In this document: positions 56,760 to 64,000 of the stretch, one piece after another | How the letters are laid out: the number at the start of each line of letters is the position of its first letter | How positions within the stretch are numbered: the stretch's first letter is position 1 | Origin: Aspidapion aeneum | Taxonomy: Eukaryota > Arthropoda > Insecta > Coleoptera > Brentidae | Direction: 5' to 3' | Length of the DNA stretch: 64,000 nt | Assembly (NCBI GenBank): GCA_963576565.1 | Contig: OY755038.1 | Coordinates: 182,493,652 to 182,557,651, forward strand | Notes under the pieces: model-generated | Databases searched by the model: none | What the model was told of the DNA's origin: nothing | Seen by the model: the letters and a program-made list of their open reading frames with translations, nothing else | Made by a program: the position numbers and the translations under genes

Positions 56760-56800
56760 AAGGTTAGGTTAGTTTTGGTTAGGTTAAGGTTTCTTTTGGT
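56758..56800 (+). repeat. Short degenerate TTAGG-like repeat
   Basis: AAGGTTAGGTTAG, then GGTTAGGTTAAGG. TTAGG is the common arthropod telomere repeat, but only four partial units are present and such phrases are frequent in insect intergenic DNA, so a telomeric origin is weak. Confidence 0.35.
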
Positions 56801-56814
56801 TTTGTCTTGGAGTT

Positions 56815-57850
56815 GAGAAGAGGACAAGTGGTTGAGAGGGGGAGTGCCAGAAACGTGAAGACTCATGTTGCCTTTGTGGACCTGGAAAGGGCATGTGGTG
56901 CCGCTCCAGTGGAGAGGTTGTGGACGGTGTTGAAGCAGACTGGTGTCAATCATACATATATAAAAGCGATAAAAGAACTTTAGAAAGGGTCAAAATTTAA
57001 AATTAAAATTGGAAATCGTCTTTCAAAAGAATTTCAGGTAACGAAAGGCTTAAGACAGGGGTGTTGTATCTCTTCCACTCTTTTTAAAATATATATCACA
57101 GTGGCTCTAAAAAACTGGAAACGTAAATTACACGGCATGGGAATACAACTTAACGACCGATTTACCATATACACACTACAGTTTGCTGACGACCAAGTAA
57201 TTGTAGCTAATGATAAAGAAGACATAGAGTATATGATGAGAAAGTTAACGGAAGAATACCAAAAGTGGGGGTTAACAGGGAACGTGGTCAAGACAATGGA
57301 CAAACAATATCTCCATGCAATGAATATGAATACTTGGGTGTCACATTTGATAAGACAGGAACAGACTGTATAGAACTGGAAAAAAATAGTAAAAGCAAAC
57401 AGGGTGATTGGTTGTGTTAACAGTATTTTATGGAGCAGAGAGATAAAGAAGAATGTAAAATTTAACATATATGAAACAATGGTGAAAAGCACGCTGTTGT
57501 ATGGAATAAAGACTTGTTGCGTAACAGAAAAATACAAAGCAAAAATGGAAAGTGTCGAAATGGATGCAATAAGAAGATTAATGAGAATATAAGAAACAAT
57601 GGAAATCGAGGGAACCATAACGCATGACATCACTAAAAGACAACTGACATGGTACGGCCATGTACAACGGATGAACGACGAAAGATTACCAAAGCAGGTC
57701 CTAGAATGGCAACCAATAGGGCGCAGAAAAAGAGGGCTTCCTAAACTGGAATGGCAATAGTCAATCCAAAGATCAATGAGTCACAAAAACCTGACGGAAG
57801 ATGATTGTCAGGACAACGTAGAAAAACGTTTTAAACCGACATAGTAGTAG
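56815..57850 (+). pseudogene. LINE reverse transcriptase pseudogene, copy 2
   Basis: Motifs in order on the plus strand: HVAFVDLERACGAAPVERLW (motif A, aspartate kept, from 56864), KGLRQGCCISSTLFKIYI (motif B), LQFADDQVIVA (motif C with the FADD catalytic pair), then NVVKTM (motif D-like). After shifts come SILWSREIKKNVKFNIYE, STLLYGIKTCC and MDAIRRLMRI. The QLTWYGHVQRMNDERLPKQV block and CGACATAGTAGTAGT 3' end follow. Stops occur after KAIKEL (about 56979), at 57371-57373 and at 57590-57592. About 30 bp present in copy 1 are deleted near 57590. The endonuclease domain and the reverse-transcriptase N-terminus are missing. It is the best-preserved coding relic in the window. Confidence 0.88.
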
Positions 57851-57884
57851 TGTTTTTTCTAATATATTAAAATAATAGTTTTAA

Positions 57885-58110
57885 AGGGTGTTACGGCCTG
57901 TCCTTAAATTACGTATCGCATGAAGGGGGGAGGGAGTGAGTCGTCGCAGCGTTACAGGGGGGTGTGTGGTTGTCTCGGGTTGCGTTAAGTATCCGTTACT
58001 TACCACATAAATCAATAAATTTCTTTCGCAAGAGGGTTTTTTCTCTAAAATACAAAAAGGCTTGGGGGGGCCTCGGGGCATCCTGGGTGCGGCCATGCTT
58101 CAGCCCACAA
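57885..58110. repeat. GC-richer dispersed-repeat fragment
   Basis: The phrase GGCCTGTCCTTAAATTACGT followed by a G-rich run (AAGGGGGGAGGGAGTGAG) resembles a repeat type common in insect genomes. It ends in GGGGGGGCCTCGGGGCATCC and GTGCGGCCATGC. No ORF or terminal repeat was identified. Confidence 0.4.
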
Positions 58111-61096
58111 TTTACCTTACAATAATTTAACTTACGAGAAGGTAACTCAGACTAATGTAAGATAACTTTTTGTGCAAAACTGTTGCTTTTTTAATGGTAT
58201 AAAATATTGTCCGTACACAAAGTCTAAGTAAAAAACTAAAAATAGAGAATTTTATCATAAGTTAGTCCCAGTTGGCTTAGGAAACTTAAATTATGTAAGG
58301 AAAATGTTAAAGCTGATCCAGCCATTATAGGGTTTAAAAAAAAATTAAATTAAAGCTTTTGTATAAAAAAATAAGTACTGTTTCGATAAAAGTCAATAAT
58401 AATATAATTTTTAAAAAACACAATACAGTGTAGAAATTACATTATATCATAATATTATATCACATTTTGTCTAAATCACTTTGCTCTACATTTTTCATAA
58501 TTTCATGTCGCTGGAGTCTGCAGTTCTTGCTAAAAAAAATAGTACTTATTTAGCAAAACAAATCTAGTTAAAGCCGAGAGGTGACCACCTGAACCAACTT
58601 TGTACACCATCAGACAAAATTTAAAAATAAATTCTTGGTCCTGTAATATGTTTTAGGGTACTCTATAGTGTCCTGTGCTATGTATTCCTGAGAAAAAAAT
58701 TATACACCGACTAAGAGCAGCTGAGCACTTCTCGGTTAAATGTAATTTTTCACTTATCGACTTCAAAATCCTTATTTAGTCCTAGCTTTCAGTCCTTAAG
58801 ATGAGGCTTTTTAATTTATAAAATATTTCTCAAAACTTAGGCTATAGGGGGGTAGGGCTTTGAGCCCCCTCATGGTTGCTCTCATGAAAATACATCTACA
58901 AAATATTGACATACATGTCCAAATTTTGGGTTGTTATACCCTCTGCTCTCTCTAAACATAAACCCTTGTACTGTCATGCTTAATGGGAAACCAATAACTA
59001 CATAGGGATTCCTATGTAGATATGGTATTTTCATTAAGAATGGCAGTGTTAACTATATGTACACAGACTTATCTCATCAAGTTCAAGCTGGTTCCTCTTT
59101 TTTGATGCTCTCCATCAATTTGTGTGACAGTCACAGCTAGAGGATTATAGTTAGGGAATCCAATCAGGGTGATCTTTATTTAGAAAACAAAACAATTTCA
59201 AACAATATAAACAAAGGGCTATTTTTTTGAATTTATTACCTGTTTTGAAGTGTGTGGAGCATGCTGTACTTGAGATCCACTAAATCCTTTTCTTCTAAGG
59301 GCTTTAATCCACATCTCCTGCCTCTGTTTTGATAAGGCATTTTGACTGTCACCTGCATTTTTTAATGTAGCAGGAATCCAAAAAAACTTCACATTGTCTC
59401 TATTTTAAAATTTAGTGAAAAAAAAACACTACAGTTAACCTCAAATTGGTTTGTTTGTGTTATGACGTCATCTGAAAATGATCTTCTTTCTTGTTTTCAA
59501 CTTCTTATACGTAATTTTTATCAGGACAAAATAAAGTGCAACTTTTAGCCTAGCCAACGCCGAACTTTCGATATGGTTAAATAAAATGGCAGATTTTCCT
59601 ATATAGTTCAACGATGCGTTTTAGGTTGTAGTTATTTAATAAAAATAATAATTTTCAACCTGTAACCTAACCAAAATGGGCCCTGCCTTGAAGGAATTCA
59701 TTTAGGTCAAAAATAAGTAACTCTAACTTACAGAGCCAACCAAAAAAGTTTTTAACTGTCAAGAAGTCTTTAAGGTCAAAATGCCTAGGGAAATCGAGAA
59801 ACTCAAAGTAGAATACTAGGTCAGGTTTAGCACAAACTGTGTCGTTACTTTGCCTTTATCGCTGAAACGAGTTTAAAGACTTATAAAGAAGGAAAGAGTT
59901 AGAAAGTTTTTCCTAAAAGAATTCTTAAAAATTTCTTGTCTATAAATAACAATTTCTTGGGTTATTTGTTCCAGTTTATGACAGATCTTATAAACCTTTA
60001 ACTGCAAAGTAATTTTTTAAGGAAAAAAGTTGAAGTTTTGACAAGTGATTGGAAATTTTGACCCTTCAGCTTGCCAATATGCCCTAAAATGTTACTTGGG
60101 TAACGTATGATGCAAACATCACTTTAGAATAGTTAAAACGACTCACATGAAAGCAAGTGAAGTTAATTTTGTCCAAGCATTTTTAGTTTCCTTTCTTTAT
60201 ATTTAATAAATCTCAGGTATTTTTCCTGTATTTTTTCTTATTATTTTGAGCCACTCTGTAGGTATGTGACTCAAACAATATGTTAAAAATTAATAAAATT
60301 CCTAAGAGGACTTTTTTTTTCATTAAAATAAAACTAATGTCGATTTTTTGTTTTTATATGACAATAAGTTATTACAAAAAAACTACAAAAAGTCACATTT
60401 TTACATATTTCAGTGGCGCACATTTAAATAAATATAGCTCGAAAACAAATCCTATGCCCCCCAATTTTTTTTTGGGAAAATAATCACGAAGGTTTGCTCT
60501 TCTGACGCATCCCGGTAAACAATGCATTTAGAACCTCCTCCTTTGTAAATTTTTAAAGATCTTTTTTTTGTGCTATTATATAAAAAAATATTTGAAATTG
60601 GTTTTTGTACATACCTAAATGCCTCTTAATAATCACATAAAATGGTAATATTAGTACTACATTTAATTTTTTTTTAAATAATTATTACCTTTACTGCAGG
60701 GCATGATTCCACGAATATTCCATTGTCTGTAAAGTTATAACAAAAAAAATTAATAAATTTAACACCCTGTATCTAAAATGAAACTGGATTTTTTTTAACC
60801 TTGCCACCCTGTATATATGCACATAAAAGTATAGTCGGCTGAGGCCCAAAGGGGTAAAACAAACTACACAACTTAGTTTGATAGCGTATTATGTGATTTT
60901 GTCTAGTATCTGCTTTCCCAAAAGGAACCCTTTAGTAAAATTATAACAAATAAAAAAAACACACAAATACAGCTTCGGTTTTTGATGAAAACTAGATAAG
61001 GCAGACATGGTGTTATTGCATGAACGCAGTTTTTTTCCTATTTACTTCTGTAAATACCTATACATAACAACTTTTTTTGATAATGTCAATGTGTAC
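58111..61096. other. No gene; mariner-like ends
   Basis: ACACCCTGTATC (about 60761) and CCACCCTGTATATATGC (about 60806) are mariner-MITE-like right ends in the same orientation, without left partners recognised. No coding region or tandem array was seen in almost 3 kb. The frame 60280-60483 is unrecognised. Confidence 0.45.
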
Positions 61097-61689
61097 GTGT
61101 GAGCTAATATAACTAAAAACTGAAATATATTTTATTCAACTCCAGAATCAATTACCTTTTATTTGATACCATACAAGCGATGTTTTGACTTAAACTCTAA
61201 TTTTTGAAATCTATTCCCTCCCTTTTTTTTAAAAAGAACTAAAATGTATTTTGTTTAAGTCCAATTACCAATTACCTTTCGTTTGACAACACACACGCCA
61301 TATTTTCACTTAAACTCCAATTTTTAAAATCTACCCCCACCCTTTTTTTCAAATAAACTAAAATGTACTTTGTTCAACTCCAGACTCAATTACCTTTCGT
61401 TTGATATCACGCACGCCATATTTTTTTATTTGGGTTCGTTTGGGTTATTTTGTTCATTTTTAAATGAGATCATCTCGACCGGAGACCCAGCTTACGTACC
61501 AAATTTTATAATCGGGCGAGCGGTTTTTGAGTTATGCGCGTTGGTCGTTACAGACAGACATACATACAGATATACAGACAGACACACAGACAGACGGCGC
61601 GACAAAAAGTTTTAAAAACATCTGAAACGCAAATATATAAAATTCACCAGTGAGCTAATACTATAGTATAGGAGTAGTGTAAGCTAATA
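61097..61689 (+). mobile_element. DINE/HINE-like element, nearly complete copy
   Basis: Order on the plus strand: GTGTGAGCTAATATAACTA (61097), about three tandem units of ~115 bp ending in CCCTCCC/CCCCCACCC plus T runs (to about 61420), a core with TAAATGAGATCATCTCGACC, CAAATTTTATAATCGGG and GCGCGTTGGTCGTTAC, an AGAC-type microsatellite (61551-61602), then CATCTGAAACGCAAATATA and a terminal GTGAGCTAATA...GTGTAAGCTAATA inverted pair. Against the 10306-10945 arm it is inverted and has the same order. Against 13851-14124 it shares the 3' arm. The microsatellite ends in GACGGCGCGAC, i.e. variant units lie at its 3' side. Confidence 0.75.
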
Positions 61690-62300
61690 AGTATTTCATA
61701 TTAAAACAAAAACTGCTTCTCTGTGTACCAAAGAAGATAATTTTTTTCTGGAAATATTCTATTCACTGAAGGCGCAAAAGTTAGTGTAATTTGGTTTAGG
61801 GTAAGTTAATTTAGGCTAATCTAATGTAATTTGTGAGAATGAACTGACCTTTATTTTTAGGCAAAGGTAACCTCGTAATTTAACCTAATCTAAACTATCG
61901 TAACCTATCACCCTGTATAAGTAAGTAAAAGTCGATTTTCAAGAGCCGCCCATAGGCGCACTAGCGTACGGTTTTTTTTAATTACTGTACAATCCTCTTA
62001 ATGCTGGCAAAGTTGGGTGTGATAATAAACTATTTTTAATAAATTTATACATAATAAAACCAAGGGAAAAAATTTAAAAACCTCAACATTTTAAATAAGG
62101 CATTGCAAAAGGTTTGAACAATATTCGGCATATTTTACTGATTCAAAAATTAAATATTATCCATTTCCTTTAAAAAAGAAGTGAAATCATAACAAAAACA
62201 TTTGATTAAAAAAAAATCCAAGTACATTTAAATGGTATTACGTAAAAAGAATTGAGATAAAAGTAAAGCCAAGTTCTTCAATACAAATTTCAACAACAAT
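61690..62300. other. No features seen
   Basis: AT-rich with several TAACCTAATC-type phrases near 61790-61900. No gene or structured repeat noticed. Confidence 0.4.
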
Positions 62301-63056
62301 GTTACTTTTACATAATTTTACATGTATAGGGGAGAGAAGTAAATTAAAATTTTGGTGTATTTAAATTTTTTTCTATAGTTTTGTCAGTCTTTCAAAGCTC
62401 AGGTCTCTAGCGTTTCTGGAAGTGGGCAAGGTTACTTTTACATAAATTTACATTTATAGGGGAGGAGAGTTAATTAAAATTTTGTTGTTTTAAAATTTTT
62501 CCCCATGGTTTTATTCTAGATTCTATCAGCCTGTCAAAGCTCAGCTCTCTAGCCTTTCTAGAAGTGGGAAATGTTACTTTTATATAAATTTACTTAAACA
62601 GGAGAGGGAAGTAAATTAGAATTTCAGTGTTTTTTAATATTTTTCTATAGTTTTATCATATTGCCTTTCAGTCTTAAAAAGCTCAGCTCTCTAGCGTTTC
62701 TGGAAGTGGGCAGTGTTACTTTTACATAACTTTACATTTATAGGGGTGGGGGAGTAAATTAGGATTCTGGTGTTGTTTTTTTCTATAGTTTTATCACAGT
62801 TTCTATCGGCCTTCCATAGCTCAGCTTTTACATTTAAAGGGGAGGAAAGTAAATTATAATTTTGGAGTTTTTTAATTTTTTCCTATAGTTTCATTATAGT
62901 TCCTATCAGTCTGCCAAAGATCAGCTCACTAGCGTTTCTGGAAGTGGGCAATGTTACTTTTAAATAATTTTACATGTATAGAGGAGGGGAGTAAATTAGA
63001 AATTTGTTTTTCTTATATTTTTTCCAAATTCAGCTTTGTAGTATGTCTGGAAGAGT
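62301..63056. repeat. Tandem array of ~140-bp units
   Basis: Six units start near 62301, 62431, 62573, 62715, 62829 (truncated at its start) and 62953. Conserved phrases are GTTACTTTTACATAA, TATAGGGGAGG-GAGTAAATTA, TTTCTATAGTTTTAT, TCAAAGCTCAGCTCTCTAGC and GTTTCTGGAAGTGGGCAATG. Divergence between units is moderate and includes small indels. The last unit decays into unique sequence. It is non-coding, a minor satellite or the expanded internal repeat of an unknown element. Confidence 0.92.
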
Positions 63057-63181
63057 AGAATTTTGATGATCAATACATGAGTGAGTGAGTGGCAACTTTC
63101 ACGTTTTTTGAAATTTCGTTACTACTTTACTACTTTATAGAAGTCCATGAAACTTGGAGGGGTTGTTAACTCTATGAAGAT

Positions 63182-63433
63182 CTAACACTTTGGAAAGTTT
63201 GAGTTTCGTAGCTCATTCTGAAGTAGAGTTTTAGATAGGTCAAATATGAGCTGAAATGTTTCAAGAAAAGATGGTGCAGCAGTAGCGGGAACTTTGCGAG
63301 GCACTGTCGTGCCCTCAGCTTTGCGATGTTTTTTATTGTCGCGAATAATGTAGGCGCTCAAAAAGATTCGCATTAATATCTTTGCGCTGCAAGTGCTCGT
63401 TTTAATTCGCGTTATGTATGATGCGCGGCACAA
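63182..63433 (-). other. GC-richer patch with unrecognised 83-codon frame
   Basis: Positions 63265-63430 are GC-richer than the surroundings. The minus frame has a basic middle part (RDNKKHRKAEGTTVPRKVPA) but no domain I recognise. It could be a TE fragment or chance. Confidence 0.25.
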
Positions 63434-63500
63434 ATTTTACATTATTTTTTTTGAGGTAGCTGTCACATAGGTAACATTTAATTTATCTACTATAAAAATA

Positions 63501-63685
63501 CAGTCGAACCTCTCTAACTCGAACCTCTATAACTCGAACCCCTTTATAACTCGAACCTTTTAAGCGGTCCCTGCACTTTTTACATGTATTTTAACCTATG
63601 TAACTCGAGTTTCTATAACTCGAACTCTCCATAACTCGAACTGTTTTGGTTGTCCCTTCAGGTTTGAGTTATAGAGGTTCGACTG
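63501..63685. mobile_element. pogo/mariner-like MITE at TA
   Basis: Ends CAGTCGAACCTCTCTAACTC and GAGTTATAGAGGTTCGACTG are near-perfect inverted repeats, flanked by TA on both sides (63499-63500 and 63686-63687). The 185-bp body contains six further copies of an ATAACTCGAACC-like subrepeat, spaced about 14-20 bp in two clusters. No coding sequence. Confidence 0.9.
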
Positions 63686-63687
63686 TA

Positions 63688-64000
63688 CAACATTCTGTAT
63701 TATCTGGTCTTGCAAAATCGACAAGTTTTATTTTCAAAGCAAACTAATAATTTACTAAAAGATAAGTAAATAAAAATAATGTATTCTAAGCAGATATTCT
63801 AACCGGCAAGTTTTAGCTTGTGTTTGACGTGAATCAGCACGAAAGGCTGGCTGGCCGAATTAGTCATTTGATAGGTATCACACATCTATTTTAAAGATAA
63901 AATTTGTAATCAATTTAAACAGTTTAAATATTATAATGTTTTCCTATAAAATATTTAAAAAAATATAGTATGTCCACGGATTAAGTTTCAGTAAGGTATA
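63688..64000. other. No features seen
   Basis: AT-rich sequence up to the window edge with no recognisable gene or repeat. Confidence 0.4.

Noticed and set aside
56758..56800. Interstitial telomere from TTAGG repeats
   Set aside because: Only four partial, imperfect units; not more than the background of such phrases in insect DNA.
57034..57633. 199-codon minus-strand frame with hydrophobic character
   Set aside because: It is the antisense shadow of the LINE reverse-transcriptase pseudogene, whose plus-strand motifs A to D are clear.

Overview
The window looks like an AT-rich, repeat-dense intergenic block from an arthropod, most likely insect, genome. Reasons: hAT MITEs with CAGTGGCGTA-type ends and 8-bp target duplications, TTAA-flanked piggyBac-like elements, a pogo-like MITE at TA, an insect-style LTR element primed by tRNA-Leu, endonuclease/reverse-transcriptase LINE tails, and Tc1 and ZMYM1-like hAT transposase relics. 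The order cannot be fixed from this sequence. I found no intact host protein gene, rRNA, tRNA, operon or CRISPR array. Almost everything recognisable is mobile or tandemly repeated DNA, much of it nested.

Layout. 1-10305: one tetranucleotide array GTCN that runs off the left edge. The fourth base changes in blocks, C then G then T, three times over, and the array ends in 2,131 consecutive GTCT units. 10306-10945: the conserved arm of a rolling-circle-like (DINE-1/HINE-like) element whose internal microsatellite appears to be that array. Smaller relatives lie at 13851-14124 and 61097-61689. 10987-18850: hAT MITEs, a piggyBac-like element (12634-14141) carrying a LINE tail and a DINE-like insertion, a 614-bp foldback, a microsatellite-linked dispersed repeat and a 292-bp MITE. 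19325-22513: a decayed hAT transposon with 8-bp target duplications, containing a solo LTR with a TATA box, a MITE, a frameshifted transposase relic and a hammerhead-ribozyme-like core. 24639-25817: minisatellites. 26016-26610: piggyBac-like MITE.

27503-46920: a large inverted-repeat (foldback) element whose arms contain ~185-bp tandem subunits. It is split by a 16,433-bp LTR retrotransposon (29324-45756, minus orientation). That element has near-identical 1.3-kb LTRs, a 4-bp TAAG duplication, a tRNA-Leu-type primer binding site and a polypurine tract, but no gag or pol in its 13.8-kb interior, so it looks like a LARD. Removing it restores the foldback arm without a gap.

46921-64000: hAT zinc-finger and Tc1 relics, a GC-richer block with splice-like signals near 49.3-50.2 kb, a LINE reverse-transcriptase pseudogene (56815-57850), the third DINE-like copy, a ~140-bp tandem array (62301-63056) and a pogo-like MITE (63501-63685). 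Where genes would normally 'work together', this window shows an insertion history: old foldback and hAT/piggyBac elements, invaded by LTR elements, LINE fragments and microsatellite-bearing rolling-circle-like elements.
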